NCBI RefSeq assembly: GCF_011806405.1 | Contig: NZ_JAATOW010000005.1 | Coordinates: 113,267-177,266, forward strand | From: Pseudooceanicola sp. HF7 | GTDB taxonomy: Bacteria; Pseudomonadota; Alphaproteobacteria; Rhodobacterales; Rhodobacteraceae | Direction of reading: 5' to 3' | DNA: 64,000 nt | In this document: piece by piece, positions 18,083 through 28,122 of the stretch | Numbering within the stretch: the stretch's first letter is position 1 | Layout of the letters: every line of letters begins with the position of its first letter | Translations under genes and position numbers: made by a program | Notes under the pieces: model-generated | Told to the model about the DNA's origin: nothing | Seen by the model: the letters and a program-made list of their open reading frames with translations, nothing else | Databases searched by the model: none

Positions 18083-19231
18083 ATGGACAATATCGCAGGC
18101 CGCAAATCCTCGCTCACATGGGCCGTGAATGCCTCTGTCGTGGTGCTGGTGGTGCTTTGGCTGCTGCCCACTGTGGGGCTTTTCGTGTCGTCCTTCCGCA
18201 CGGGCGACCAGATCGCCACCAGCGGCTGGTGGAAGGCGCTCTTCCCATCCGAACAGAACCTGACGCTGCGCGCCGCCGGGCCCGAGGCCCAGGTCGAAGA
18301 AAACGGCCTTTACGTGATCGAGGGGACGTTCTTCGAAGAAGGCGCCACGCCCGAGATTTCGACATGGGGCACCTCTTCGCGGGACATCGGCATCTATGAA
18401 CCGGGCGACACCGGTGAGTTCCGCGACGGCTCCACCATCACCCTGTCAGCGGACGGCAGCTACCGCATGGAAAGCGCCGAGCCCTTCGAGGGCAGCCGCG
18501 GCCCGCGGGTCTTCGTCACGGCGCAGACACCGCCTGAGCTGACGCTTGAGAACTACCGCAACCTGCTGTTCGATCCCAACAACGTGGACGGGATGAGCCG
18601 GGCCTTCCTGAGCACGCTGACGGTGACCATCCCGGCCACGGTGATCCCGATCCTAGTGGCGGCCTTTGCCGCCTATGCGCTGGCGTGGATGGACTTCAAG
18701 GGCAGGGCGCTGCTGATCGCCTGCGTGGTCGGCCTGCTGGTCGTGCCGCTGCAACTGGCGCTTATCCCGCTTCTGAAGCTCCACCTGGCGATCGGCATCG
18801 GCAAGGGCTACCTGGGCGTCTGGCTGGCCCATACCGGGTTCGGCCTGCCCATGGCGATCTACCTGCTGCGCAACTACATGGCCGGCCTGCCGCGCGACAT
18901 CATCGAGAATGCCCGCGTGGACGGCGCCACCGAATACCAGATCTTCATCCGCATCATCCTGCCGCTCAGCTTCCCGGCGCTGGCCTCTTTCGCGATCTTC
19001 CAGTTCCTGTGGACCTGGAACGACCTGCTGGTGGCCAAGGTCTTCCTGATCGATGCGACGGGCCAGACCACGGTGATGACGGCCAAGATCGTGGAACTGA
19101 TGGGCACGCGCGGCGGCAACTGGGAGATCCTGGCCACGGCGGCCTTCGTCTCCATCTCCGTGCCGCTGCTGGTGTTCTTCCTCATGCAAAAATACCTGGT
19201 CCGCGGATTGCTGGCCGGATCGGTGAAATAG
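18083..19231 (+). CDS. aglG: Alpha-glucoside ABC transporter permease AglG
   Basis: A 382-residue MalG-type permease. The EAA loop is ENARVDGATEYQIFIRIILPLSFP near residue 275. Between the first membrane segment (about 15-37) and the second (about 175) lies a polar stretch of about 130 residues rich in D, E, G, S and T. It is probably a periplasmic domain, longer than in ordinary MalG proteins. The upstream gene ends 12 bases before, and the alpha-glucosidase gene starts 6 bases after. Confidence 0.9.
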   Translation: MDNIAGRKSSLTWAVNASVVVLVVLWLLPTVGLFVSSFRTGDQIATSGWWKALFPSEQNLTLRAAGPEAQVEENGLYVIEGTFFEEGATPEISTWGTSSRDIGIYEPGDTGEFRDGSTITLSADGSYRMESAEPFEGSRGPRVFVTAQTPPELTLENYRNLLFDPNNVDGMSRAFLSTLTVTIPATVIPILVAAFAAYALAWMDFKGRALLIACVVGLLVVPLQLALIPLLKLHLAIGIGKGYLGVWLAHTGFGLPMAIYLLRNYMAGLPRDIIENARVDGATEYQIFIRIILPLSFPALASFAIFQFLWTWNDLLVAKVFLIDATGQTTVMTAKIVELMGTRGGNWEILATAAFVSISVPLLVFFLMQKYLVRGLLAGSVK

Positions 19232-19237
19232 GATTCA

Positions 19238-20899
19238 ATGATGACGTCTCAGATCATGAACACGAAGGGCAGCACCCAGGCCATTGATGCCGAATGGTGG
19301 CGCGGCGCTGTGATCTACCAGATCTATCCGCGCAGCTTCCAGGACAGCAATGGCGACGGGATCGGCGATCTGGCCGGGATCACCCAGCGGCTTCAGCACA
19401 TCGCCTCTCTCGGGGCGGATGCGGTCTGGATCTCTCCCTTCTTCACCTCGCCGATGAAGGATTTCGGCTATGACGTCAGCGATTACTGCGATGTCGACCC
19501 GATGTTCGGCACGCTGGAGGATTTCGATGCGCTGATGGCCGAGGCAGAGAAGCTGGGCCTGAAGGTGCTGATCGACCTTGTTCTGTCGCATACCTCGGAC
19601 CAGCACCCCTGGTTCCTGGAAAGCCGCGCCAGCAAGGACAACCCCAAGGCCGACTGGTACGTCTGGGCCGATGCCAAGCCCGATGGCACCCCGCCGAACA
19701 ACTGGCTGTCGATCTTCGGAGGCTCCGGCTGGGAATGGGACAGCCGGCGGATGCAGTATTACCTGCACAACTTCCTGACCACCCAGCCGGACCTGAACTT
19801 CCACAATCCGGATGTGCAGGAGGCCCTGCTGGACGTGGCCCGCTTCTGGCTTGAGCGTGGCGTGAACGGGTTCCGCCTGGATACGATCAACTTCTACACC
19901 CATGACGCCGAACTGCGCGACAACCCCGCGCTGGATCCGGCCCGGCGCACGGCCAAGACGGCACCCGCGGTGAACCCTTACAACTGGCAGGAGCACGTCT
20001 ACGACAAGTCGCGCCCGGAAAACCTGACCTTCCTGCGCAAGCTTCGCGCGGTGATGGACCCCTATGGCGCGGCCGCCGTGGGCGAGGTGGGCGATGAACA
20101 GCGCGGGCTTGAGATCCTGGGGGAATACACCTCTGGCCCCGATCTGATGAACATGTGCTACGCCTTCGAACTGCTGTCGGGTGACACGCCCACGGCCAGC
20201 TACATCAAGGAGGTCATGGACCAGATCGACGATGTGGCAGCCGACGGCTGGGCCTGCTGGGCCTATTCCAACCACGACGTGGTGCGCCATGCCTCTCGCT
20301 GGCGGCTTCAGGACAATTCCATGCGGGCCTTCAACACGCTGATGATGTGCCTGCGCGGCTCCGTCTGCATCTACCAGGGCGAAGAGCTGGGCCTGCCTGA
20401 AGCCGACGTGCCCTACGAGGCGCTGCAGGATCCCTATGGCATCCGCTTCTGGCCCGAATTCAAGGGCCGGGACGGCTGTCGCACGCCCATGGTCTGGGAA
20501 GCACAGTCAGAGAACGCGGGCTTTGGCGTGGGACACCCCTGGCTGCCCGTCAGCTCTGCCCAGGCCGCGATGGCCGTGGATCAGCAGGAAGCGGACCCCG
20601 AGACGCTTCTGCACCACTACCGCCGCGCGATCGCCCTGCGTCACGCCCATGCGGCGCTCCGGTTCGGCGATCAGACTCCGCTTGAGGCGGACGGCGATCT
20701 TCTGGTCTTTACCCGCGCCTCCGCGGACGAGGATATCTTCTGCGCCTTCAACCTGGGCTATGGTGAGGTCACCACGCAGCTGCCGGCGGGCAACTGGCAG
20801 AACCTGGCGGCCGCGCTGTCCGGGACGGAGGCCGGCGACGATGGCGCCATCGCCCTGCCGGCCTGGGGCTATACAATCTACGGACGGAAGGCGGGCTGA
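19238..20899 (+). CDS. aglA: GH13 alpha-glucosidase
   Basis: A 553-residue cytoplasmic enzyme that hydrolyses imported alpha-glucosides. The GH13 conserved regions appear in order: VLIDLVLSHTS (region I), GFRLDTINFY (region II, with the nucleophile Asp), GEVGDEQ (region III, acid/base Glu) and YSNHDVVRHASR (region IV). The N-terminus WWRGAVIYQIYPRSFQDSNGDGIGDL is typical of oligo-1,6-glucosidase and sucrose/trehalulose hydrolases. Placed within aglEFGAK between permease and ATPase genes, it processes substrate on entry. Specificity among sucrose, maltose, trehalose and isomaltose is not determined. Confidence 0.93.
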   Translation: MMTSQIMNTKGSTQAIDAEWWRGAVIYQIYPRSFQDSNGDGIGDLAGITQRLQHIASLGADAVWISPFFTSPMKDFGYDVSDYCDVDPMFGTLEDFDALMAEAEKLGLKVLIDLVLSHTSDQHPWFLESRASKDNPKADWYVWADAKPDGTPPNNWLSIFGGSGWEWDSRRMQYYLHNFLTTQPDLNFHNPDVQEALLDVARFWLERGVNGFRLDTINFYTHDAELRDNPALDPARRTAKTAPAVNPYNWQEHVYDKSRPENLTFLRKLRAVMDPYGAAAVGEVGDEQRGLEILGEYTSGPDLMNMCYAFELLSGDTPTASYIKEVMDQIDDVAADGWACWAYSNHDVVRHASRWRLQDNSMRAFNTLMMCLRGSVCIYQGEELGLPEADVPYEALQDPYGIRFWPEFKGRDGCRTPMVWEAQSENAGFGVGHPWLPVSSAQAAMAVDQQEADPETLLHHYRRAIALRHAHAALRFGDQTPLEADGDLLVFTRASADEDIFCAFNLGYGEVTTQLPAGNWQNLAAALSGTEAGDDGAIALPAWGYTIYGRKAG

Positions 20900-20901
20900 A
20901 C

Positions 20902-21987
20902 ATGGCTGATCTGAAGCTTACCGACGTCAAGAAGACCTATGGCGGAACAATCAACGTCCTCAATGACATCAACCTGGATATCAAGGCCGGGGAGCTTGTC
21001 GTCTTTGTCGGGCCTTCGGGCTGTGGCAAGTCGACGTTGCTGCGCATGATCGCCGGTCTTGAAAAGATCACCGATGGCACGCTTGAGATCGACGGGCAGG
21101 TCATGAACGACGTGCCTCCGGCACAGCGCGGCATCGCCATGGTGTTCCAAAGCTACGCGCTTTATCCGCATATGACCGTGCGCGACAACATGGCCTTCGC
21201 GCTCAAGCTGGCCAAGAAGAGCAAGGCAGAGATCGACGCGGCCATCGACAACGCCGCAAAGGTGCTACAGCTGGAACCCTACCTTGATCGTCTGCCCAAG
21301 GCGCTCTCCGGCGGGCAACGGCAGCGGGTCGCCATCGGGCGTTCCATCGTCCGGGATCCGAAGATCTATCTCTTCGATGAGCCGCTCTCAAACCTGGATG
21401 CGGCGCTGCGCGTCGCCACCCGGATCGAGATCGCCAAGCTCAAGGAGGCCATGCCCGACCGCACCATGGTCTACGTGACCCATGACCAGGTCGAGGCGAT
21501 GACCCTGGCCGACCGCATCGTGGTGCTGGCAAACAAGGGCATCGCCCAGGTCGGCAGCCCGCTGGACCTTTACGAGCGGCCAGAGAACGAGATGGTGGCG
21601 CAGTTCATCGGCTCCCCGGCCATGAACCTCATGGGCGGCGTGATCAGCGGCACGGGGGAACAGACAACCATCACCATGGACAGCGGTCACACCGCCGTTT
21701 CCGACATACCGACCGCACCCGAAGACATGGGCAAGAAGGTCAACATCGGCGTGCGGCCCGAGCACCTGACCCCGGTGGAGCAGGGCGGTTTGTTCTCTGG
21801 CACCGTCGATATCGTGGAGAAGCTGGGCGAGGTTACGCTGCTGTACTTCGAGCTGCAGGGCGAAGAGGCCGCGGCCATCGCGAAGCTGCCCGGCGTTCAT
21901 GATGGTCTGCGGGGCACGGTCATTGGCCTGTCCGCGGCGCCGGAGCATATTCACCTGTTCCACGAAGGGCAATCCATGCGGCGTTGA
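20902..21987 (+). CDS. aglK: Alpha-glucoside ABC transporter ATP-binding protein
   Basis: A 361-residue MalK/UgpC-type ATPase. Walker A is GPSGCGKST at residues 37-45, the Q-loop region is VFQSYALYPHMTV, the signature LSGGQRQRVAIGRS is near 134, and Walker B is YLFDEPLSNLD. The C-terminal 120 residues form the TOBE/MalK regulatory domain. It starts 2 bases after the aglA stop and ends the operon. The next gene is convergent with only 4 bases between, and no separate terminator is visible. Confidence 0.93.
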   Translation: MADLKLTDVKKTYGGTINVLNDINLDIKAGELVVFVGPSGCGKSTLLRMIAGLEKITDGTLEIDGQVMNDVPPAQRGIAMVFQSYALYPHMTVRDNMAFALKLAKKSKAEIDAAIDNAAKVLQLEPYLDRLPKALSGGQRQRVAIGRSIVRDPKIYLFDEPLSNLDAALRVATRIEIAKLKEAMPDRTMVYVTHDQVEAMTLADRIVVLANKGIAQVGSPLDLYERPENEMVAQFIGSPAMNLMGGVISGTGEQTTITMDSGHTAVSDIPTAPEDMGKKVNIGVRPEHLTPVEQGGLFSGTVDIVEKLGEVTLLYFELQGEEAAAIAKLPGVHDGLRGTVIGLSAAPEHIHLFHEGQSMRR

Positions 21988-21991
21988 TCGG

Positions 21992-24232
21992 TCAGGAGTA
22001 GCGATCGCGGTTGCGCCCGCCACCACCGCCGGGCCCGGACTGCGTGGCCTCCAGCAGGAGGCGGCGCAGGATCCGCGCCCGGATCGGCTTGGCGATCACA
22101 TCGTCCAGCCCGGCCTTCTTCAGCCGCTCGGTCACCTCTTCCCCGACATGGGCGGTCAGGGCGATGATGCGCGCCTGCCCGGAAAGCCCCTGGCCACCGC
22201 GAATGGCGCGGGTCGCCTCGACCCCGTCCATCACCGGCATGGAGACATCCATCAAGATGATATCATAGGGATGGGACTGGCTGGCATCCACGCCCAGCTT
22301 GCCATTCTCAGCCTCCGTCACGCGGTGCCCATCGCGTTCCAGCATGCGGCGGGCGACGAAACGGTTGGTCGGATTATCCTCGACCAGAAGGATATCAAGC
22401 GAGGGGATCTGCGGCATTTCTTCCGTCTTTGCAGGTCGAGTAGCGCCTTGGGCTGCGACGGGCGGCAGTGGCAGGAACAGCCGGAACTGCGTGCCCTCGC
22501 CGGGAGAGCTCTCCACCTCGATCCGGCCCATCATCGCCCCGGCCAGGCGCAGGGCGATGCCAAGCCCCAGACCCGTCCCCTGGATCTGGCGGTGGACGGC
22601 CCCGTCCAGCCGCACGAAATCATCGAAAATCCGGGCCTGTTCTTCTGCCGACATGCCGATCCCGGTATCGCGTACCTCGATCACGACCTCGCTGCCCTCC
22701 GCGCGGCGGGTCGTGATTGCCACCTCGCCGCCTTCGGTGAACTTCACCGCGTTGGACACGAGGTTCAGCAGGACCTGCCGCACGCGCGTGGCATCCCCCA
22801 GCACCCAGCCGGCGGGCGAACTGTCCGCACGGTAGAGGAGGTTGCGCAGGTTGCGTGCGCGCGGCATCTCGCTGGCCAGGATGTCTTCGATCAGCCGGTC
22901 CAGGTCGAAGGGGGCAGGGTGGATGACCACGTCGCTGCCTTCGATCTGGGTGATGTCCAGCACGTCGTTCACCAGTTCCAGCAGGGTCTGGGCAGAGCTG
23001 CGCACGACGTTCAGGTAGGTCTCTTCCTCTGTCGGATCATTGCTTTCCTCCATCAGGTCGATGGTGCCAAGGATGCCGTTGAGCGGCGTGCGCATCTCAT
23101 GGCTGATGACCCCCAGGAACCGGGCCTTGGCCCGTTCCCCGGCCAGCGCCTTGTCGCGGGAGTCTTTCAGCTCGGCCTCGCTGGCGACCTGGTGGGAAAT
23201 GTCGCGGATCACGCAAACGAGGATGGGGAAGGCCTCTGCCTCGTTGATGTCCATGGACAGTTCGACCGGGAAGCTTCGGCCTGACCGGGTTCGGCCGAGA
23301 AGGCGGAAACAGGTTTTCGGACCGTCCTGGCAGGCCTTAAACAAGGCGTTCCCGGTCACCTCTTGCGGGCCATCGGCGGTCTCCTGGGACAGGAACAGAC
23401 CTGCGGACAGATCGCGCTGTTCGTCCTCCGAAAAGTGGAACATGTCGCGCGCGGCGCGATTGGCCTCCCGCAGGCGGCCACTTCGATCGAAGACAAGGAT
23501 CGCGTCCTGGGAGGTTCCAAAGATCGTCTCCAGCCGTGCAGAGGCCGCCAGCTTCTGTTCCAGCCGCTTCTGGGAGACCTGCGCAAGGGAGCGGAACAGG
23601 ATGACCATCGCGCTCAGTGCGGCAAGCAGAACGCCGGTGGCGGCGGCAAGCACCTTCAGGACATGGGCCATGCCGTTGCGGGCCTGATCAGACATGCCCA
23701 CGAAGATGCGGTTTCCAAGTGTCAGGATCCGGCGAATGTCCTGCCGTTTTTCGGCCAGATCGGCTTGCAGTTCGTCAAGCCCGGCCAGAAGTGTCGCGTC
23801 ATCGCTGTCGATCAGCGTGGTCTTTTCGTAGAAGGCATCCCTCAGTTTCAGGAAATCATCACGCAAACTCGGGTCCAACAGCGCCTGAGCATAAACGGCA
23901 GAGCGGGAGAGCGTCGCGAAGCGGCTGTAGAGAATGTCATAGCGATCCCGCACATCCCGCAGGGCAGGACCCAGATTCTCGTCCGACAAGAGCTGGGAGT
24001 GCAACTGCGCGAGGCCCACGGCCCGTTGCAGTTCCAGGTATTCGACCTCAAGTTGGGAAAGAGTCCACTGGATGTTGTCGGTCGGAGAGGAGGCCAGCTC
24101 TGCCAGTTTCTGGCGCACATCGGTCATCAGGAAGACGATGACGATCATGCACAGGGCGGTGATCGTGCCCAGGATGCCCAGGCGCAGGACCCCGGTGTCC
24201 AGGCTTGTCCGCCAAAAGAAGGGCTGCGCCAT
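21992..24232 (-). CDS. Hybrid sensor histidine kinase
   Basis: A 746-residue membrane kinase. Two membrane helices (about 15-37 and 190-215) flank a periplasmic helical domain of about 150 residues. A PAS domain (about 235-350) follows. The HisKA domain has the phospho-acceptor His in FLGVISHEMRTPLNG (about 377). The HATPase domain has DTGIGM and GTGLGLGI. A C-terminal receiver (about 600-725) carries its Asp in IILMDVSMPVMDG. A glycine/arginine-rich tail ends the protein. Start 24232 has GGAG 7 bases upstream and avoids overlap with the upstream gene. That neighbour, 58 bases away, is a periplasmic molybdopterin-fold protein that may be its partner. No dedicated DNA-binding response regulator is adjacent. 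Confidence 0.88.
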   Translation of the reverse strand: MAQPFFWRTSLDTGVLRLGILGTITALCMIVIVFLMTDVRQKLAELASSPTDNIQWTLSQLEVEYLELQRAVGLAQLHSQLLSDENLGPALRDVRDRYDILYSRFATLSRSAVYAQALLDPSLRDDFLKLRDAFYEKTTLIDSDDATLLAGLDELQADLAEKRQDIRRILTLGNRIFVGMSDQARNGMAHVLKVLAAATGVLLAALSAMVILFRSLAQVSQKRLEQKLAASARLETIFGTSQDAILVFDRSGRLREANRAARDMFHFSEDEQRDLSAGLFLSQETADGPQEVTGNALFKACQDGPKTCFRLLGRTRSGRSFPVELSMDINEAEAFPILVCVIRDISHQVASEAELKDSRDKALAGERAKARFLGVISHEMRTPLNGILGTIDLMEESNDPTEEETYLNVVRSSAQTLLELVNDVLDITQIEGSDVVIHPAPFDLDRLIEDILASEMPRARNLRNLLYRADSSPAGWVLGDATRVRQVLLNLVSNAVKFTEGGEVAITTRRAEGSEVVIEVRDTGIGMSAEEQARIFDDFVRLDGAVHRQIQGTGLGLGIALRLAGAMMGRIEVESSPGEGTQFRLFLPLPPVAAQGATRPAKTEEMPQIPSLDILLVEDNPTNRFVARRMLERDGHRVTEAENGKLGVDASQSHPYDIILMDVSMPVMDGVEATRAIRGGQGLSGQARIIALTAHVGEEVTERLKKAGLDDVIAKPIRARILRRLLLEATQSGPGGGGGRNRDRYS

Positions 24233-24290
24233 TTGAATGCTCCGCGACCCGCACAGGTCCGGCCTCGATTGGCCGGACGGGAGCGTTCTG

Positions 24291-24764
24291 TCAGTCCTTG
24301 ACCGCCATCCGGTCAAGTTGCCAAATGGAGTTGGCATAGATGACCTCTGTCTGGAAAGACGACGCAGAATCATAAGGATAGACCAGCCAAAGCGGTCCCT
24401 TGCTGCGTAGCGTCATCGGCTTGCCATTCCGCTCGTAAGCCAGGACGGCCCCATCGGGGTGAAAATCCGCGATCGGGATCGTGATCGAATAATCATTGGC
24501 GGCCGTCAGCTCCAGGGTACCGCTGTCGACCCCCAGGTGCTCAAGAAGCGCCACCATACGGACACCGCGAAACTGCTGCACGCCCTCCGTCCAGATTGTC
24601 GAGGTCTCGAATTCAGTGACGGGCAGGGCCGAAAGATCATGCGCGCTCATTTCCACGACGCGGTCTGGCAGGGTAATTGTCAGGATGACCCGATCCTGGG
24701 CCATGGCATTGACGGGAAGAAGCGCAACGATAACGCCCCAGATGAGCAAGAGCACGGTCTTCAT
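24291..24764 (-). CDS. Small periplasmic molybdopterin-fold protein without ligand cysteine
   Basis: A 157-residue exported protein with a signal peptide (MKTVLLLIWGVIVALLPVNAMAQD). The mature part resembles the sulfite-oxidase-type molybdopterin-binding fold in miniature (FRGVRMVALLEHLGVDSGTLELTAANDYSITIPIADF ... GPLWLVYPYD). It has no cysteine at all, so the thiolate ligand used by catalytic members is missing and it is unlikely to be a molybdoenzyme. AAAGGA lies before the ATG at 24764; a longer in-frame start lacks a ribosome site. Being followed by a hybrid kinase, it may bind a ligand and signal to the kinase's periplasmic domain. This is inference. Confidence 0.72.
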   Translation of the reverse strand: MKTVLLLIWGVIVALLPVNAMAQDRVILTITLPDRVVEMSAHDLSALPVTEFETSTIWTEGVQQFRGVRMVALLEHLGVDSGTLELTAANDYSITIPIADFHPDGAVLAYERNGKPMTLRSKGPLWLVYPYDSASSFQTEVIYANSIWQLDRMAVKD

Positions 24765-25071
24765 GTGGAATCCTTTCCATATGGGCATTGCCAAGCAGAC
24801 TGGCGGGTCATGGGGTTTGGCTACCCACAATACCTTAACGATAGCTGTAGACCGGATTTAATTCCCAGACCATTCGATCGAAAACGCTCCCCGGAAGGTC
24901 CGGAACCACTGAGCGGGCCGGCCGGCCTTGAGAATTTGCGATAAAATGCCGGATTGGCGCAGAGCAGATGGCATCCGGATTAAACCTATGTTCACGCCTG
25001 TTCTTCCATACCTCCGTTCAATTGCGGCGATCCGACTGCGTTTCGCCACGGCTGATATCCAGGGGATACAC
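24765..25071. other. Divergent intergenic region
   Basis: 307 bases between the molybdopterin-fold/kinase operon and the chemoreceptor operon. It should hold both promoters. A moderately AT-rich segment (24835-24865, with CTTAACGATAG and GGATTTAATTCC) is the likeliest promoter zone. No gene is supported, although the receptor frame stays open upstream to 24928. Confidence 0.5.
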
Positions 25072-28000
25072 ATGGGGCTTTCCAGAATCCGCATCGCGCT
25101 CAGGCTTCCTGCTGCCTTTCTACTGCTCGTGGCAATATCGCTCGGGGTACTGGGCATCCTGTCCTACAAATCCGCCAAGTCCACACTGATGGAGGCGGGC
25201 GAGGCCGAGATGCTGGACATCGTCAACACCCAGGCACAAGAACTTCGCAACTGGTCCCAGGAGGTAGAGACCGACCTGACGATGCAGGCGGAAAGCCCCT
25301 TGCTTGCCAATGCCCTGCGCGCCTTCGCGGCTGGCTGGGATGCCCTGGGTCCGACCGCGGCGGAGCAGATCCACGCACTTTACGTTGGCGATTCCAGGTT
25401 GCCACCGTTCCAGCGTTCGGAGGTCGCGGATGCCGGAGACGGCTCCGTCTATTCTCGCGCCCATGCGCGGTTCCACAATCACTTCCGCTCCCTGATGAAA
25501 CGCGGGTCCTACCGGGACGTTTTTGTTTTCGATGCCGACGGCAACATGGTCTATTCGGCCGCGAAACAGGATGATTTCGCCTCGCACGTCGGCGCGCTGA
25601 CGGGCGGAGCCTTCTTCAGCAAGGTGGGGGAAGTCCTTGCGGATCCCGCGAACCAGCAGCTGAGCTTTGTCGACTTCTTCGACTACGGCAACTCGTCAGA
25701 GAACTCCGCCTTCCTGATTGCCCCCGTCTCCGGCGCAGACGGAGCGATCCTGGGCGCGATTTCCTACCGGATCGACTCCGCTACGCTCAGCACCCAGATC
25801 GGCAAAAGCGCAGGGCTGGGCGAAAGCGGCCAAAGCTTTGCCATCGGCTACGACGGCATTGCGCGCACGCAGGCACAGGGCTGGCAGGATACGCCGCTGC
25901 CCGCCAATTCGCCCCTTCTCGAGGCGCGCAGCGGCCGGGATGGCGTCTTGCTGGAAGATCTGGAAAACTCGGATCTGAAAGGCCAGCTGACCGCCTTTGC
26001 CCCGGCCTCGGTCTTCGGCACCGAATGGATTGCCATTGCCAGCAAGAGCCAGGCAGAGATCCTGGCCTCCGTCAGCCAATATGTGACCAACACCCTGATC
26101 TTCGGCGCCATCATCCTGGCGGTAACGGCGGCCATCGGGCTCTGGATCGCCATGGGCGTCTCACGCCCGCTGCGCGACGTCTCTCACTGCATAGAGGAGG
26201 TCTGCGAACAGAACTACGACATCACCGTGCCGCACACGGGTCGCGGGGATGAAATAGGCGATATCGGACGCTCTCTTGAAGAGCTGCGCACGCGGCTTTC
26301 GGGCACCCATGCCCTGGCACGGGAGATGTCCTTCAAGAGCGCCGCGCTCGAAGCAACCTCCGCCGCACTGATGATGACGGACGAAGACTTCACGATCACC
26401 TACATGAACGATGCGGTCAAGACCATGCTGCACAGCCGCCTTGAGGATTTCCAGGTCGTCGCAAAGGACTTTGACCCCGATGGCCTGATCGGCACAAACA
26501 TGGATGTCTTCCATGGCAAGCCGGAAATGATCCGCCAGCTGATCCAGCGCCCGGACGCGCTGCCGTTCCGGACCGATATCCGGGTCGGCTCCGCACGCCT
26601 TCAAATCGAACTCAACGCGGTCTGGAACGAAGACAAGGAAATCGCCGGCCTGGTCGTGGAATGGGTCGATGTCACCGAAGAGCGCCGCAAGACGGCCGTC
26701 CTGAACGCCATCGAAGGCGGACAGATCATGGCGGAATTCGACCTTTCCGGCAAAACCCAGAACGTCAACGCGAACTTCCTTGAAATAACCGGCCTTTCCA
26801 GGGACCTGGCCATGGGGCGCCATCTTGACCAGGTGATGAAACTGGAAACCCAGGACGGGGAAGAGACCGATATCCTGGCAACTGTCCGCACGGGCAATCC
26901 AATTCAGGGGCGCTTCCGCGTCAGCTCTCAGGATGGCTCTGACGCGATCGTGGATGGCGGCATTTATCCCGTGCTGGATCGCCGCAAGGACACCACAGGG
27001 GTGACGCTGATCGGGACGGATGTGACCGCCGCGCAGCTTGAACTGCAAGAGGCAGAGGCCCGCCAGAAAGCCATGCAGGCAGCACAGCAAACTGTGGTCG
27101 AGGCGCTGCGTGTCGGCATGCGCGATATCTCTAACGGCGATCTGACCTCTCGCCTGGAGACACCCTTCGCGCCGGAATACGAACAGCTGCGCACCGATTT
27201 CAATGACGCGCTGGCCAACCTTACCCGCGCCATGTCCAACATTTCCTCCGAAACCACCGCCATGCACCACGAGACCTCTGAGATCGTGAAGGCCGCGGAT
27301 GAGATGTCCGCGCGCACGGAACGCCAGGCGATGACCCTGCAGGAAACGGCCTCCAGCCTGGATGAGCTGACCACCAATATCACGCAGACCGCAGATGGTG
27401 CGGCCAAGGCCAACCAGGTGGTCTCCGAGGCCCGCGAAAGCGCTGAATCCAGCGGGTCCGTGGTCGACGAAGCCGAAACCGCTATGGCGGAGATCGCCGA
27501 ATCCTCCAAGGAAATCATGAAGGTGATTTCCGTGATCGACGATATCTCTTTCCAGACCAACCTCTTGGCCCTCAACGCCGGTGTCGAAGCCGCAAGGGCA
27601 GGGGAGGCAGGCCGGGGTTTCGCTGTGGTCGCCACCGAAGTGCGTGCGCTGGCGCAGCGCTGTGCCAATGCCGCCGCAGAGATCAACCAGCTCATCACGG
27701 TCTCCGGTCAGCACGTCAACCGCGGTGTCGAACTGGTCGGCGTGACCGGCGATACGCTGAAGAATATCGTCGGCTCGATCTCCGATATCTCCAGCTACAT
27801 CGCCGAGATCGCTCAGGCGGGCAAAGAGCAATCCATCGGCCTGGCCCAGGTCAATTCCGCGGTAAACCAGATCGACCATGTCACGCAGCAGAACGCCGCC
27901 ATGTTCGAAGAGACGACTTCGGCCAGCCACGCGCTTGCGCAACGTGCCAACCGGCTGACAGAGACCATCGGCCACTTTAAGGTCGGCGATATGGAGGCGC

Positions 28001-28122
28001 GCGCCAAGCCCACGCCACTGGTGCGCAAGCCCAAGGCCAAGCAGCAGCCGCCGGCAACCCAGGGCAACCTGGCGGTTGCACCCGCTGAAAGACCGGAAGC
28101 GAGCGACTGGGAAGATTTCTGA
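25072..28122 (+). CDS. Methyl-accepting chemotaxis protein with PAS domains
   Basis: A 1016-residue receptor. TM1 is at about residues 9-32, followed by a large periplasmic Cache-like ligand domain (about 35-335) and TM2 at about 341-362. Then come HAMP, two PAS-like modules (about 410-660, with ITYMNDAVKTML and AEFDLSGKTQNVNANFLEITGL), a second HAMP-like region and the signalling domain. The hairpin tip is [33 protein letters not shown]. It ends in SDWEDF, a likely CheR/CheB tether. AGGGG precedes the ATG at 25072. The stop overlaps the cheB start by one base (TGATG), so translation is coupled. Confidence 0.9.
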   Translation: MGLSRIRIALRLPAAFLLLVAISLGVLGILSYKSAKSTLMEAGEAEMLDIVNTQAQELRNWSQEVETDLTMQAESPLLANALRAFAAGWDALGPTAAEQIHALYVGDSRLPPFQRSEVADAGDGSVYSRAHARFHNHFRSLMKRGSYRDVFVFDADGNMVYSAAKQDDFASHVGALTGGAFFSKVGEVLADPANQQLSFVDFFDYGNSSENSAFLIAPVSGADGAILGAISYRIDSATLSTQIGKSAGLGESGQSFAIGYDGIARTQAQGWQDTPLPANSPLLEARSGRDGVLLEDLENSDLKGQLTAFAPASVFGTEWIAIASKSQAEILASVSQYVTNTLIFGAIILAVTAAIGLWIAMGVSRPLRDVSHCIEEVCEQNYDITVPHTGRGDEIGDIGRSLEELRTRLSGTHALAREMSFKSAALEATSAALMMTDEDFTITYMNDAVKTMLHSRLEDFQVVAKDFDPDGLIGTNMDVFHGKPEMIRQLIQRPDALPFRTDIRVGSARLQIELNAVWNEDKEIAGLVVEWVDVTEERRKTAVLNAIEGGQIMAEFDLSGKTQNVNANFLEITGLSRDLAMGRHLDQVMKLETQDGEETDILATVRTGNPIQGRFRVSSQDGSDAIVDGGIYPVLDRRKDTTGVTLIGTDVTAAQLELQEAEARQKAMQAAQQTVVEALRVGMRDISNGDLTSRLETPFAPEYEQLRTDFNDALANLTRAMSNISSETTAMHHETSEIVKAADEMSARTERQAMTLQETASSLDELTTNITQTADGAAKANQVVSEARESAESSGSVVDEAETAMAEIAESSKEIMKVISVIDDISFQTNLLALNAGVEAARAGEAGRGFAVVATEVRALAQRCANAAAEINQLITVSGQHVNRGVELVGVTGDTLKNIVGSISDISSYIAEIAQAGKEQSIGLAQVNSAVNQIDHVTQQNAAMFEETTSASHALAQRANRLTETIGHFKVGDMEARAKPTPLVRKPKAKQQPPATQGNLAVAPAERPEASDWEDF

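Noticed and set aside
26161..27975. 604-codon minus-strand frame opposite the chemoreceptor
   Set aside because: Mirror of the repetitive signalling-domain codons; the sense frame has all the domain motifs.
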